Positions 52,076-61,782 are shown, numbered from the stretch's first letter. The stretch is DNA of 64,000 nt from Citrobacter sp. Cu233 (GCF_030332225.1 NZ_JAOWIF010000033.1:558001-622000), one strand, 5' to 3'. The notes: generated from the sequence alone by a model not told the origin. Numbers and translations are program-made.

Positions 52076-52929
52076 GAGGACTCCTTGTTCACCTGCCGGG
52101 CGCGGCGGCGGTTTGCCAGCAGACCGTGTTTGGGGGCAAAAACGAACGCCAGCAGGAATAACAGTGTTTGCAGAACCACAATAATTCCTCCGGTTGCGCC
52201 GTCCAGCCAGTAGCTTAGCCAGGCGCCAAAAAAGCTGGTCAGGCTACCGATAGCTACCGCGATAGTGAGCAGGCGTGGAAAACGATCCGTCAGTAACCAG
52301 GCGGTCGCGCCAGGCGTGACCACCAGGCAAATAACCAGAAACGCGCCGACGGTTTGCAGCGCAGCAACGGTGGAAACGGAGAGCAGCGTAAAAAATAGCA
52401 GCTTCAGCCGACCAGGATTCAGACCGATAGAGCGTGCATGGTTTTCATCGAAAAAGACCACCATCAGGTCTTTCCACTTCAGCAGCAGGATGATCAGTGA
52501 GATAACGCCGATGATCGCCAGTTGCAAAATATCTTCCGGCGCAATCGCCAGCACGTTACCGAGAATAATGGTCTGGATGTTCACCGACATCGGATTGAGT
52601 GACACCATAAACAGTCCGATACCGAAGAAAGAGGAAAATATCAGCCCGATGATGGCATCTTCTTTCAGGCGTGAGCGCTGATTGAGAAACAGCATACTGC
52701 CCGCAGCCAGTCCCCCGGAAAGAAATGCCCCCAGCGCGAAGGGAAGCCCTAACATATATGCTCCGGCAACACCGGGTACGATGGAATGCGATAGCGCATC
52801 GCCAATAAGCGACCAGCCTTTGAGCATCAGGTAGCATGAGAGGAACGCGCACAGGCCGCCGACCATCGCCGAAACCCACATGGCGTTGAGCATGTACTGG
52901 TAACCAAAGGGTTCTGTCAGCCAGTTCAT
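52066..52929 (-). CDS. sitC: SitC manganese/iron ABC permease
   Basis: 287 residues; second ABC-3 permease paralogous to SitD, with LKGWSLIGDALSHSIVPG and VTPGATAWLLTDRFPR. With SitD it forms the heterodimeric channel. Starts 2 bp after the sitB stop; the C-terminus has a Lys/Arg-rich cytosolic tail. Confidence 0.95.
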   Translation of the reverse strand: MNWLTEPFGYQYMLNAMWVSAMVGGLCAFLSCYLMLKGWSLIGDALSHSIVPGVAGAYMLGLPFALGAFLSGGLAAGSMLFLNQRSRLKEDAIIGLIFSSFFGIGLFMVSLNPMSVNIQTIILGNVLAIAPEDILQLAIIGVISLIILLLKWKDLMVVFFDENHARSIGLNPGRLKLLFFTLLSVSTVAALQTVGAFLVICLVVTPGATAWLLTDRFPRLLTIAVAIGSLTSFFGAWLSYWLDGATGGIIVVLQTLLFLLAFVFAPKHGLLANRRRARQVNKESSCS

Positions 52930-52931
52930 GA

Positions 52932-53747
52932 CTATTCCCCCTCGCGTGCCGCGCGACGCGAAATAAACGGGCGCTCATCATCAGTAATCACATGCTGCTC
53001 ACCCCCGCTCAATGCGACGTGACGCAGAACGCCGCTGAATGCCTGTTCAAGGTTCTCGGTGGTAAAGGTGGTATCAGTTGGACCGCTTGCCAGCACGGTG
53101 CCTTTAATCATTACCGTGTAATCACAAAACTCGGTGACCGAGCCCAGGTTATGGGTGGAGACCAGCATGGTTCGGCCCTCATCACGCAATTCTCGCAGCA
53201 GATCGATGATACGGGCCTCGGTTTTTACATCGACGCCTGTGAAGGGTTCATCCAGCAAAATGACCTGCCCATCTTGTGCAATGGCCCTTGCCAGGAAAAC
53301 GCGTTTTTTCTGCCCACCGGAAAGTTCACCAATCTGGCGATGGCGATAGCCCAGCATATCGACCCGCGCCAGCGCTGCATCCACGCAGGCGTGATCGTGC
53401 GCCTTTGGCCGACGCAGCCAACCCATATGGCCAAAACGTCCCATCATGACCACATCTTCCACCAGCACTGGAAATGACCAGTCCACCTCTTCAGACTGGG
53501 GCACATAAGCAATCAGATTCTGTTTTAGCGCCTTGTTGACCGGCTGTTGCAGGATAGAGATTTCCCCCTGCGCCAGCCGGACAAACCCCATCAACGCCTT
53601 AAACAGTGTTGATTTTCCGGAACCATTTATACCAACCAGCGCGGCAATCGAGCCGCCCGGAACCTGAAACGTGGCATCCCGCAGTGCGGTGTGACCGTTG
53701 CGATACGTCACCGTAACCTGATTCACGGTAATCGCAGATTGACTCAT
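52932..53747 (-). CDS. sitB: SitB ATP-binding subunit
   Basis: 271-residue ABC ATPase: Walker [11 protein letters not shown]-loop [10 protein letters not shown], signature LSGGQKKR, Walker [13 protein letters not shown] and the switch His in STHNLGS. It energises Mn(II)/Fe(II) import through SitC/SitD. Overlaps sitA by 4 bp. Confidence 0.95.
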   Translation of the reverse strand: MSQSAITVNQVTVTYRNGHTALRDATFQVPGGSIAALVGINGSGKSTLFKALMGFVRLAQGEISILQQPVNKALKQNLIAYVPQSEEVDWSFPVLVEDVVMMGRFGHMGWLRRPKAHDHACVDAALARVDMLGYRHRQIGELSGGQKKRVFLARAIAQDGQVILLDEPFTGVDVKTEARIIDLLRELRDEGRTMLVSTHNLGSVTEFCDYTVMIKGTVLASGPTDTTFTTENLEQAFSGVLRHVALSGGEQHVITDDERPFISRRAAREGE

Positions 53748-54661
53748 GGTTGACTCCCAAGGCCGTTGTTGATGCCGTTAACAATGGTTTGTGTGGTGAC
53801 ACGCAGCAGATCCAAATAGGTCGGGACCGGGCCGTCGGCAGCGCTGAGTGAATCGACGTACAGCACGCCGCCGTAATGTGCGCCAGACTCTCGGGCTACC
53901 TGACGCGCGGGTTTGTCGGACACGGTACTTTCGCTAAATACCGTGGGGATCTGATGCGCTCGTAGGGTATCGATCACCTTGCGTACCTGTTTCGGCGTAC
54001 CTTGTTGATCGGCGTTGATCGGCCATAAGTACAGTTCTTTCAGATCGTTATCGCGTGCCAGATAGGAGAACGCCCCTTCGCTAGTGACCAGCCAGCGTTT
54101 ATCGGCAGGAATTTTGGCAAGTTCGGCCTGGAGCGGCGCGAGCGTTTGCTGAATTTCCGCTTTATAGCGCTCGGCATTCTTCTGGTAGGTCGCTGCGTTT
54201 TCCGGGTCATATTTCATTAACGCATCGCGAATGTTATCCACGTAAATCAGTGCGTTGTCTGCTGACATCCAGGCATGCGGATTGGGTTTTCCATTGTATG
54301 GCCCTTCGCTGATGCCCATCGGTTGTACGCCGTTTGAGACCATCACTTCCGGTACGCCGGACAGATGTTGGTAGAAGCGGGCGAACCAGAGTTCCAGATT
54401 GAGACCATTCGAGAGAATTAACTGCGCGCCCTGCGCCCGCTTAATGTCTCCTGGCGTGGGCTGGTATTCGTGAATTTCAGCTCCGGGTTTGGTAATTGAA
54501 CTGACGTCCGCCGCATCGCCTGCCACATTGCTTGCCATATCAGCAATTATCGTAAACGTAGTGATTACCTTAAACTTTTCTTTTGCCCAGGCAGGTGACA
54601 GCATAAGGGCCGTCAACAGGCTGGCAAGGAGAACTGACTTCAGACGAGGCAGATGTGGCAT
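53744..54661 (-). CDS. sitA: SitA periplasmic Mn/Fe-binding protein
   Basis: 305-residue cluster 9 metal-binding protein. Signal peptide about 1-25 ([17 protein letters not shown]). Metal ligand regions: His in [11 protein letters not shown], His in KPNPHAWMS, Glu in TSEGAF and Asp in [12 protein letters not shown] 54661 is preferred with GAGGG five bases upstream; a GTG at 54673 is the alternative. MntR and Fur boxes lie upstream (separate entries), so it should be induced under manganese or iron shortage. Confidence 0.95.
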   Translation of the reverse strand: MPHLPRLKSVLLASLLTALMLSPAWAKEKFKVITTFTIIADMASNVAGDAADVSSITKPGAEIHEYQPTPGDIKRAQGAQLILSNGLNLELWFARFYQHLSGVPEVMVSNGVQPMGISEGPYNGKPNPHAWMSADNALIYVDNIRDALMKYDPENAATYQKNAERYKAEIQQTLAPLQAELAKIPADKRWLVTSEGAFSYLARDNDLKELYLWPINADQQGTPKQVRKVIDTLRAHQIPTVFSESTVSDKPARQVARESGAHYGGVLYVDSLSAADGPVPTYLDLLRVTTQTIVNGINNGLGSQP

Positions 54662-54697
54662 AGTATCCCTCACAACAAAGCGGTTAATTAATCATCG

Positions 54698-54718
54698 AAT
54701 ATAGCCTTTGCTATGTTA
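54698..54718 (-). promoter_or_regulatory. MntR box of sitA
   Basis: ATAGC-CTTT-GCTAT palindrome followed by GTT, close to the MntR operator (AAACATAGCAAAGGCTATGTTT type) known from mntH and sit promoters; 37-57 bp upstream of the sitA start. Confidence 0.8.
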
Positions 54719-54737
54719 TATAGCACATGGCATAAAT

Positions 54738-54758
54738 AAATGAAAATAATTCTTATTT
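54738..54758 (-). promoter_or_regulatory. Fur box of sitA
   Basis: TGAAAATAATTCTTA with flanking AAA/TTT matches 11 of 14 fixed positions of the 7-1-7 Fur motif TGATAATNATTATCA. Upstream of the MntR box, as in Salmonella sit. Confidence 0.7.
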
Positions 54759-54807
54759 GCGTGGGGTAAGGATGTATCACCTTCAGGTAATAGTGCTGCG
54801 TATTTTT

Positions 54808-54830
54808 AAGGTGTATTATTTATGCAACTT
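54808..54830 (+). promoter_or_regulatory. NsrR box of ygbA
   Basis: Left half AAGGTGTATT fits the NsrR half-site AAGRTGYATT fully; the right half, read from the other strand, is AAGTTGCATA with two differences. It lies 16 bp before the ygbA ATG. ygbA is a known NsrR target in E. coli. Confidence 0.7.
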
Positions 54831-54845
54831 AATTATGGAGGCATC

Positions 54846-55190
54846 ATGTCCGGCAAACGTATTGCTCGCGAAAAAATGACGATCCAAAAAATGATCTCGC
54901 TGTACGAAAACCAGTGTCCGGAAGCGTCAGATGAGCAGGGGCATTACGATGCGTTGTTTGCCTATGCGCAAAAGCGTCTGGACAAGTGCGTGTTTGGTGA
55001 GGAAAAACCGGCCTGCAAGCAGTGCCCGGTACATTGCTATCAGCCAGCCAAACGGGAAGAGATGAAGCAAATTATGCGTTGGGCGGGGCCGAGAATGCTC
55101 TGGCGTCACCCGATTCTGACCGTGCGCCATCTGATTGATGACAAGCGTCCTGTCCCGGAATTACCTGAGAAATATCAGCGCAAGAAGTAG
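54846..55190 (+). CDS. ygbA: YgbA (nitrous-stress-inducible, NsrR regulon)
   Basis: 114-residue small protein with a Cys-rich core, CVFGEEKPACKQCPVHCY, which could bind a metal or Fe-S cluster. It matches E. coli YgbA, a protein of the NsrR nitric-oxide regulon needed for recovery from nitrosative stress in Salmonella as I recall. Start at 54846: GGAGG five bases upstream. Located between sitA (divergent) and the di-Mop gene (convergent), as in Salmonella near sit and fhlA. Confidence 0.9.
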   Translation: MSGKRIAREKMTIQKMISLYENQCPEASDEQGHYDALFAYAQKRLDKCVFGEEKPACKQCPVHCYQPAKREEMKQIMRWAGPRMLWRHPILTVRHLIDDKRPVPELPEKYQRKK

Positions 55191-55222
55191 ATTTTTTATG
55201 TCGAATGGCGGCAGTGATATAG

Positions 55223-55248
55223 GCCCGACAGGCAAAGCGCTATCGGGC
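55223..55248. repeat. REP-like hairpin
   Basis: Arms GCCCGA and TCGGGC with an AGGC...GCGC centre in the intergenic region of ygbA and the di-Mop gene; a variant of the REP type. Confidence 0.5.
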
Positions 55249-55254
55249 AATAAA

Positions 55255-55683
55255 TTACGCTTTGGTGGCAATAAGAATGGCCGAGGCTTTGATCAGCGCG
55301 ATGACGCGGCTTCCCTGGCTCAGTTTCATCTCTTGCTGACTTTCGTTCGTCACAACCGCGACAATGTCAAAACCGGCATCAGTTTTGATGTGTACGGTGG
55401 CGTTAACGGCGCCTTCGGTGACCTGTGAAACGCTACCGGCAAATTGGTTACGGGCAGAGAATTTCAGGCCACTGTCTTCAGTCGCCAGCGTAACCCACGG
55501 CGCTTTGATCAGCGCAATAGCTTCTTTTCCCTTCGCCAGACCCAGTGCCTGCTGACTGCTATGGGTCACAATCGCGACCAGTTTTGCGCCGCCAGCCAGC
55601 GTCAGTTCAACTTCATCATTCACTGCGCCAGTTGCAACTGCACTGACTGTACCGGTTAATTGATTACGTGCTGATACCGCCAT
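55255..55683 (-). CDS. di-Mop molybdate/tungstate-binding protein
   Basis: 142 residues, two tandem TOBE/Mop domains: SARNQLTGTVSAVATGAV in the first, SARNQFAGSVSQVTEGAV in the second, each with KAxxxxIAT-type ends (KAPWVTLAT, KASAILIAT). Such molbindins bind molybdate for storage or regulation. AAGGAGG seven bases before ATG 55683 fixes the start; the frame is open to 55722. It lies between ygbA and fhlA; FhlA-controlled formate hydrogenlyase includes a molybdenum formate dehydrogenase, so a link to molybdenum supply is plausible. Confidence 0.88.
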   Translation of the reverse strand: MAVSARNQLTGTVSAVATGAVNDEVELTLAGGAKLVAIVTHSSQQALGLAKGKEAIALIKAPWVTLATEDSGLKFSARNQFAGSVSQVTEGAVNATVHIKTDAGFDIVAVVTNESQQEMKLSQGSRVIALIKASAILIATKA

Positions 55684-55727
55684 ACTGCCTCCTTTCGTTG
55701 AGTTATCACCCAGTATAGCCACAATGG

Positions 55728-57806
55728 CTAAACCAGCGCATCCTTATCAATACCTAATCGCTTCATACGCGACAACAGCGTGGTTCGTTTTAGCCCCAGT
55801 CGCTGCGCAGCACCTTTAGGACCGGCGACAACGCCATTGGTCTCCTTCAGTACCCGCATAATCAGCTGGTATTCATCTTCGCCATCCTGTGCGACTTCGG
55901 TTGCGACCGGAGGGGGGGGCGGTGCCTGCGTGGTGATATCTGGTAGGGATAATTGCAGTACGTTGCCTCGGGTCAGCAGAACGGCACGTTCCACCACGTT
56001 TTCCAGTTCGCGGACGTTACCCGGCCACTCCATGCTGCTCAATGTACGAAGCGCTTCGGCAGGAATACTGTCGATATTGCGTCCCATCCGGCGAGCGATT
56101 TTAAAGGTAAAGGCTTTCACCAGCAGTGGGATGTCTTCCGGACGCTCGCGCAGCGGGGGTAAATGGATCGGGAAAACGTTCAGCCGGTAATACAGATCGT
56201 TACGGAATTCCCGATCGGCGACCATCTTTTTCAGATCGCGGTTGGTGGCGGCGATCAACCGAACGTCGGTTTGGATCAGCTTGTTGCTGCCCAGGCGTTC
56301 AAATTCCTGCTCCTGAAGTACACGTAGTAACTTCGGCTGGAGTTCCAGCGGCATGTCACCGACTTCGTCGAGGAACAGCGAGCTTTTATCCGCCAGTTCG
56401 AAACGCCCAATTCGCTGTGTGCTGGCTCCGGTAAAGGCGCCGCGCTCGTGACCAAACAGGTCGCTTTCCAGTAATCCGGCAGGCATTGCTGCGCAGTTCA
56501 TCTTCACCATCCGGCGGGCATTACGTCCACTCAGATTATGAATCGCTCTGGCGATCAGCTCTTTACCCGTACCTGTCTCACCCAGAATCAATACGGTGCT
56601 GTCACTTTGCGCCACCATTTCGACCTGTTTGAGTACGCTGTACATGGCTTCGCTGCGACCTATGATTTCACCGAACTCACTGTCCACATTGTTCAGTTGC
56701 TCGGTCAGCGCCAGGTTTTCATCGACCAGACGTTCTTTCAGGCGGTGTATCTCCTGATAGGCAAGCGCGTTATCTACTGCAATGGCGACGCGTTCGGCAA
56801 TCTGGCGCAGCAGTTTCAGGTTAGCGGTGGTGAAAACTTTTTCTTCACACTGCGCCAGTTTGAGCACGCCAAGCATCGTGTTGCCGGACATCAGCGGCAG
56901 CAGGCACAGCGTTTGTAACTGGTTACCCCAGGTTTCGAACAGCATGCGTTCATAAGGTGCCAGGGTATCGCGTTCGCTCAGGTTAATCAGCAGCATCTCT
57001 TTGCTGCGGAACACCCGCTCGGAAAGCGTGCCAGCTTCATCCACTTCACTCTGTTCGTGAGCCGGATGATGTTCATCCAGATAGTGGGTGGAGTAGATGC
57101 TCAACTTATTTTTACGATCGCTGCGTAACACGATGCTGATGGCATCAATGTCGAAATAGTGGTGGATCTCTTTGGCGACTTCGCTGACCAGCTCGTCAAT
57201 GTCCAGTCGGGAGAGTACCGCATTGGTGATGGCGACAAGGATGCGAAAATTGTCACGTTCGCGACACAGCAAATCGTAATCGACGTTGTTGCTGACCCTG
57301 CTCTGAATTTGTTCCGCAACGACGCCGACTATCTGGGTGAAGGTCTGTAGCCGGTTGTACTCTTTTTCATTCCACGGGCGATCCTCGTTGCGGATAAATT
57401 CGCAGCCGCCAAAGATGCGTCCGTCCGCTGCCAGCGGCAGCAAACAGTAGTGACCAAATTCAGAATACAACCCGCCAGAGGCCAGCTGTGGCCAGGTTTC
57501 TGAAAACTCATGATAGTTACAGTGCAGCGCATCGGGGCGGGACAGAATACGACGTACCGGACCGTGTGCCAGTACCGTTTCGTCTTCATAGTCGATGGGT
57601 TTACCATTTTCACGCGTTGCAAAATAACGCGCACGCTGTGTCTGTGCCTGCCATAACACAATAGCCGCGCAGTCGGCCAGCGCTGAACGCTTGACCAGTT
57701 GCGAAAGCGCCTCACTAAGTGACTGAAGATCGGGCTGCTGTAATAATGTACGAGTAATATCGAACAGGCCTTGCTGTCCGAGGTCACTCATCGGTGTATA
57801 CGACAT
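55728..57806 (-). CDS. fhlA: FhlA formate hydrogenlyase transcriptional activator
   Basis: 692 residues: two GAF-type domains (about 20-180 and 200-345) that sense formate, a sigma54-interacting AAA+ domain (Walker A GETGTGKE about residue 411, GAFTGA loop, Walker B LFLDEVGDM), and a FIS-type DNA-binding helix-turn-helix at the C-terminus (GAAQRLGLKRTTLLSRM). It activates the hyc and hyp operons from upstream sites when formate accumulates during fermentation. Full length as in E. coli. It follows hypE by a BIME region. Confidence 0.97.
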   Translation of the reverse strand: MSYTPMSDLGQQGLFDITRTLLQQPDLQSLSEALSQLVKRSALADCAAIVLWQAQTQRARYFATRENGKPIDYEDETVLAHGPVRRILSRPDALHCNYHEFSETWPQLASGGLYSEFGHYCLLPLAADGRIFGGCEFIRNEDRPWNEKEYNRLQTFTQIVGVVAEQIQSRVSNNVDYDLLCRERDNFRILVAITNAVLSRLDIDELVSEVAKEIHHYFDIDAISIVLRSDRKNKLSIYSTHYLDEHHPAHEQSEVDEAGTLSERVFRSKEMLLINLSERDTLAPYERMLFETWGNQLQTLCLLPLMSGNTMLGVLKLAQCEEKVFTTANLKLLRQIAERVAIAVDNALAYQEIHRLKERLVDENLALTEQLNNVDSEFGEIIGRSEAMYSVLKQVEMVAQSDSTVLILGETGTGKELIARAIHNLSGRNARRMVKMNCAAMPAGLLESDLFGHERGAFTGASTQRIGRFELADKSSLFLDEVGDMPLELQPKLLRVLQEQEFERLGSNKLIQTDVRLIAATNRDLKKMVADREFRNDLYYRLNVFPIHLPPLRERPEDIPLLVKAFTFKIARRMGRNIDSIPAEALRTLSSMEWPGNVRELENVVERAVLLTRGNVLQLSLPDITTQAPPPPPVATEVAQDGEDEYQLIMRVLKETNGVVAGPKGAAQRLGLKRTTLLSRMKRLGIDKDALV

Positions 57807-57882
57807 ATTGCTTTTCCAGGGAAAACACCGCAGAACGGTGCGAAAACGGTAAATGAATTATAGGTATAAGTCGTAAAATAGC

Positions 57883-57989
57883 GCCGGATGAGGCGGGTAT
57901 TCAAGCCGTCGGCCTGATAAGCAAAACGCCATCAGGCAAGTAATACAGTGTAAATGCCGGATAACGACCCAAACGCGGCTTATCCGGCC
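57883..57989. repeat. BIME (three REP units)
   Basis: Three REP-like hairpins: 57883-57910 (GCCGGATGAGGCGGG start), 57912-57937 (GCCTGAT/ATCAGGC) and 57956-57989 (GCCGGATAACG...TTATCCGGC). Between fhlA and hypE. Confidence 0.8.
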
Positions 57990-58012
57990 AGAAACAGATT
58001 GCCAACCGGCTG

Positions 58013-59023
58013 CTAGCATATCCGAGGCAGTGGCTCGGCGTGTGGTAAATCGAGGGTCCGTTTCACGCCGTAAAGTCCGGCAAGACGTACACCTTTACGC
58101 TCGACGACTTCACCAATCAGCGCGGCATCGCGTCCTAAAGGATGGGCGTGGAGTGCGGCGAGTACGGCTTCAGCAGCCTGACGTTCAACGGCAATCACCA
58201 GCTTGCCTTCGTTGGCAAAATTGAGTGCGTCCAGACCCAGCAGTTCGCAAACGCCACGCACGGCAGGTTTTACGGGCAGTGCCGCTTCAGACAGCTCAAT
58301 GCCAAATCCGCAAGAGGCAGCAAACTCATGTGTTACCGCATTTACGCCGCCGCGGGTGGCATCACGCAGCGCTTTCACGCCAGGAATATCGCGCAGCGTC
58401 TGGATAAGCGGCGTTAACACGGCACAGTCGCTGACCAGTTCGCCATCAAGCCCAAGCTGTTCGCGCAGGTTGAGGATAGTCGCACCGTGATCGCCAAGCG
58501 TACCACTCACCAGCAGCACATCGCCTACGCTCAGGGTTTGCGCTCCCCAGTGGATATTGGCGGGGATCGCGCCCATGCCGGCAGTGTTTATGAACAGTTT
58601 GTCCGCGGCGCCGCGCTGCACAACTTTGGTATCGCCGGTGACGATAGCAATACCCGCCTCGCGGGCGGTTGCTGCCATGCTGTTCACGACGGTTTTCAGC
58701 GTCTCCATTGGCAGACCCTCTTCGAGGATAAAACCGCAGGAGAGGTAGCGCGGTATTGCGCCACTGACAGCGACATCGTTAGCCGTACCGCAGATTGCCA
58801 GCTTGCCAATGTTGCCGCCGGGGAAGAACAGTGGATCGATAACGTAGCTGTCGGTTGAAAACGCCAGACGATCGCCTTCTGCGACCAGTTGTGCCAGTTC
58901 CAGGCGCGCCTGATCTTCCTGTTCTGCCAGCCACGGGTTAGCAAAAGCTTCCATAAACAGACTGTTGATCAACTGCTGCATAGCCTGACCGCCGCTACCG
59001 TGGGCGAGTTGTACGCTGTTCAT
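58013..59023 (-). CDS. hypE: HypE, hydrogenase maturation (thiocyanate/cyanide synthesis)
   Basis: 336 residues of the PurM/ThiL-like ATPase family. ATP site region around GDTKVVQRG, LVSGTLGDHG in the middle, and the C-terminal PLPRIC whose last Cys is carbamoylated by HypF and dehydrated to cyanide for the NiFe-hydrogenase centre. Its start overlaps the hypD stop by 4 bp. Last gene of hypABCDE. Confidence 0.96.
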   Translation of the reverse strand: MNSVQLAHGSGGQAMQQLINSLFMEAFANPWLAEQEDQARLELAQLVAEGDRLAFSTDSYVIDPLFFPGGNIGKLAICGTANDVAVSGAIPRYLSCGFILEEGLPMETLKTVVNSMAATAREAGIAIVTGDTKVVQRGAADKLFINTAGMGAIPANIHWGAQTLSVGDVLLVSGTLGDHGATILNLREQLGLDGELVSDCAVLTPLIQTLRDIPGVKALRDATRGGVNAVTHEFAASCGFGIELSEAALPVKPAVRGVCELLGLDALNFANEGKLVIAVERQAAEAVLAALHAHPLGRDAALIGEVVERKGVRLAGLYGVKRTLDLPHAEPLPRIC

Positions 59024-60141
59024 GCTTCACACTCCTGCTGACGATACTGATACCAGGCGGCACATGCGCCTTCGGAGGAGACCATCAGGGCACCAAATGC
59101 GGTCTCCGGGTTACAGGTTTTACCAAATAATGGGCACTGATGCGGTTTGCATCGGCCAGTCAGTACCTCTCCGCAACGTGCGCGCGGATCGTCATACACC
59201 TGCTGCGGCGCTGGCTGGAAATGTGCCTCGGCATCAAAGCGCTGATAGTCCGGCGTCAGGTGAACGCCGGATGATTCGATCACGCCCAGACCCCGCCATT
59301 CGCTGTCACCGTTGACACTGAACACGTCAGCGATAGCCTGCTGTGCTAATGCGTTACCGGCATCCGGTACGACGCGGCGATACTGGTTCTCAACCTGGCT
59401 TTGGGCCGCTATTTTCTGCTCAATCAACATCACAACGCCTTGCAGTAGATCAAGCGGCTCGAAGCCGGCGACCACCAGCGGGCGATGGAAATCTGAGGCA
59501 ATGAAATTATAGGCATCAGTGCCAATAACCATACTGACGTGACCTGGTGCCAAAAAGGCGTCGATACCGTTGTCCGGCTGTTCCAGCAGGCTGCGCAGCG
59601 TTGGGATCAAGGTAATGTGTTGGCAGAAAAAGTAAAAATTCTGCACGTTGCGCTGTTTTGCCTGCTGCAGAGTGATAGCGGTTGTCGGCATGGTGGTTTC
59701 AAAACCCAGGCCAAAGAACACCACTTTGCGCGTTGGGTTTTCTTCGGCCAGCTTCAGCGCATCCATCGGAGAATAGACGATACGGATATCTGCGCCGCGT
59801 GCTTTGGCCTGTAGCAGTGAGCCCTGTTTTCCCGGGACGCGCATCGCATCGCCAAAGGTGCAGAAAATCACTTCCGGGTGGCTGGCGATTTCGACACAAC
59901 TGTCAATTCTGCCCATCGGCAGAACGCACACCGGGCAGCCTGGACCGTGAATAAACTCCACGTTTGCGGGCAGAAGCTGATCGAGACCGAATTTAAAGAT
60001 AGCGTGGGTATGACCACCGCACACTTCCATAATGCGCAGCGGGCGTTCGGCGGTATAGGAGAGGTGAGTGGCACGCTCGCACAGATGCTCTATCAACTGC
60101 ATCACCTGTTCTGGTGCTCGATATTCGTCAACAAAACGCAT
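59020..60141 (-). CDS. hypD: HypD, [4Fe-4S] hydrogenase maturation scaffold
   Basis: 373 residues with the family motifs CGGHTH, GPGCPVCVLP, FGLGFETTMP and CHQCPLFGKTC-type C-terminal cysteines (visible: PHQCPLFGKTCNP). It forms a complex with HypC that assembles Fe(CN)2CO. Starts right after the hypC stop (60142). Confidence 0.96.
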   Translation of the reverse strand: MRFVDEYRAPEQVMQLIEHLCERATHLSYTAERPLRIMEVCGGHTHAIFKFGLDQLLPANVEFIHGPGCPVCVLPMGRIDSCVEIASHPEVIFCTFGDAMRVPGKQGSLLQAKARGADIRIVYSPMDALKLAEENPTRKVVFFGLGFETTMPTTAITLQQAKQRNVQNFYFFCQHITLIPTLRSLLEQPDNGIDAFLAPGHVSMVIGTDAYNFIASDFHRPLVVAGFEPLDLLQGVVMLIEQKIAAQSQVENQYRRVVPDAGNALAQQAIADVFSVNGDSEWRGLGVIESSGVHLTPDYQRFDAEAHFQPAPQQVYDDPRARCGEVLTGRCKPHQCPLFGKTCNPETAFGALMVSSEGACAAWYQYRQQECEA

Positions 60142-60414
60142 TTATTTTTCCTCGCCATACAGCAACGCGCCGACATCCGGCTCAACGTCAAACATGTTTT
60201 GCAGCGCGTCGAGCGTGTCGCGCGCTTCAGCTTCATTAATGATGCTCATGGCGAAACCGACGTGAACCAGTACCCACTGGCCCAGACGTGGCTCACCATT
60301 TTCATCACAGCTACCGACCAGTGTCAGATCGACGTCGCGCTGAATGCCACAAACATCGACCTTAGCCTGGTTGCCATCAATGGTGCGGATTTGACCCGGA
60401 ACACCTATGCACAT
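60142..60414 (-). CDS. hypC: HypC, hydrogenase maturation chaperone
   Basis: 90 residues, OB-type fold with the essential N-terminal Met-Cys (MCIGVPGQI) and later [12 protein letters not shown]. Start at 60414 is chosen because Cys2 must follow Met1; a frame open to 60441 adds 9 residues. Overlaps the hypB end by 10 bp. Confidence 0.95.
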   Translation of the reverse strand: MCIGVPGQIRTIDGNQAKVDVCGIQRDVDLTLVGSCDENGEPRLGQWVLVHVGFAMSIINEAEARDTLDALQNMFDVEPDVGALLYGEEK

Positions 60415-61277
60415 CGCTGATTCTCCAGCCATGACAGCCATTGATCCATCCCTTCACCGCTGGTGGCGGAAATCAGGATGATTTCAATGTCCGGGTTCAC
60501 TTCCCGGGCGCTGGCGATGCACTTTTCAACATCAAAATTGAGGTAAGGCAGCAGATCCACTTTGTTGAGCAGCATCAGTGATGCAGCAGCAAACATGTGC
60601 GGGTACTTCAGCGGCTTATCTTCGCCTTCGGTAACAGAGAGCACGGCGACTTTATGACGCTCGCCGAGGTCAAAGCTGGCCGGGCAGACCAGGTTACCAA
60701 CGTTCTCAATGAACAGAATGCCGTTGTCATCAAGCGGCAGACGTGGCGCAGCATCGGCAATCATTTGCGCATCGAGGTGACAACCTTTACCGGTGTTGAC
60801 CTGGATTGCGGGTGTGCCGGTGGCGCGAATACGAGCGGCATCGTTAACCGTCTGCTGGTCGCCTTCAATGACGGCACATGGCACGCTGTCTTTCAGCTTC
60901 ATCAGCGTTTCGGTCAGCAGCGTCGTTTTACCGGAGCCTGGGCTGGAGACGAGGTTCAGTACCAGATGCTGACGGGCAGCAAATCGGGCGCGGTTGCGCT
61001 CGGCCAGACGATTGTTTTTGTCCAGTACGTCTATTTCGACTTCCAGCATACGGCGCTGGCTCATACCTGGCGCGTGAGTTCCTGCTTCACCGTGACCGTA
61101 GTGCAGATCGCCTTCAGCGGTCTGGCTCGGTGCGAAACTGGAGGTTTTCACTCCGGTAATATTCAGTGCCGGGCGAGCCGCCGGGGCAAATGGCGCGCTG
61201 CGGAACGCCGAGTGGGGGTTATGTTCATCACCCTCTATATATAGGTTGCCTTCAGCGCAACCACATGTCGTACACAT
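60405..61277 (-). CDS. hypB: HypB, nickel-inserting GTPase
   Basis: 290 residues. N-terminal nickel-binding CTTCGC motif, then the SIMIBI GTPase domain with Walker [20 protein letters not shown] and NKVDLLPY (NKxD). With HypA it delivers nickel to hydrogenase precursors. Confidence 0.96.
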   Translation of the reverse strand: MCTTCGCAEGNLYIEGDEHNPHSAFRSAPFAPAARPALNITGVKTSSFAPSQTAEGDLHYGHGEAGTHAPGMSQRRMLEVEIDVLDKNNRLAERNRARFAARQHLVLNLVSSPGSGKTTLLTETLMKLKDSVPCAVIEGDQQTVNDAARIRATGTPAIQVNTGKGCHLDAQMIADAAPRLPLDDNGILFIENVGNLVCPASFDLGERHKVAVLSVTEGEDKPLKYPHMFAAASLMLLNKVDLLPYLNFDVEKCIASAREVNPDIEIILISATSGEGMDQWLSWLENQRCA

Positions 61278-61313
61278 CGCTCACTCCTGATCTTTATCTT
61301 GCGGTATATCTGT

Positions 61314-61343
61314 TGCCGGATGGCGGCTTTGCCTTATCCGGCC
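61314..61343. repeat. REP element
   Basis: TGCCGGAT ... ATCCGGCC arms with a central GGCGGCTTTGCC between hypB and hypA. Confidence 0.75.
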
Positions 61344-61361
61344 TGGCAGGTGTCACCGGAA

Positions 61362-61718
61362 TTAGTCTTCGGCGTTGCCTATTTCAATTCTTCGAATCTG
61401 TAAGCCGTCGTCGGCCACAATTCTCAGCATATCGCTATTGCATTGTGGACACCGACGCACGCGCTGCGTCAGTAACGTGACGTATTGCTGACAAGATTCG
61501 CACCAACATTCGGCTTCTTGTTCTTCGAGGTGGAGTTTACAACCTTCTGCAAGGGTGCCACGGCATACCAGATCAAAACAAAAGGCGAGAGCGCTGGTTT
61601 CTACGCAAGAAAATGCGCCAATTTTGAGCCAGACCCCCGTTACCCGCTTTGCGCCGTGTTGGGTGGCCTGTTGTTCAATCAATTCCAGTGCCCGTTGGCA
61701 GAGGGTTATTTCGTGCAT
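61362..61718 (-). CDS. hypA: HypA, nickel chaperone for hydrogenase 3
   Basis: 118 residues: N-terminal MHEITL (His2 binds nickel), then the zinc site CESC ... CPQC (residues about 76-94, CQQYV between). Start 61718 is fixed by the MHE motif and TAGGAGG upstream. First gene of the leftward hyp operon; nickel delivery to HycE with HypB. Confidence 0.95.
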   Translation of the reverse strand: MHEITLCQRALELIEQQATQHGAKRVTGVWLKIGAFSCVETSALAFCFDLVCRGTLAEGCKLHLEEQEAECWCESCQQYVTLLTQRVRRCPQCNSDMLRIVADDGLQIRRIEIGNAED

Positions 61719-61748
61719 ATCGCCTCCTAAGGATGTTGCCGTTTTAAA

Positions 61749-61764
61749 AGCAATAAACATGCCA
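61749..61764 (-). promoter_or_regulatory. sigma54 promoter of hypA
   Basis: On the minus strand the sequence reads TGGCATGTTTATTGCT, matching TGGCAC-N5-TTGCW, 31 bp before the hypA start. FhlA-dependent promoter in E. coli. Confidence 0.85.
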
Positions 61765-61782
61765 GGTTGAATTTTCACGTTT

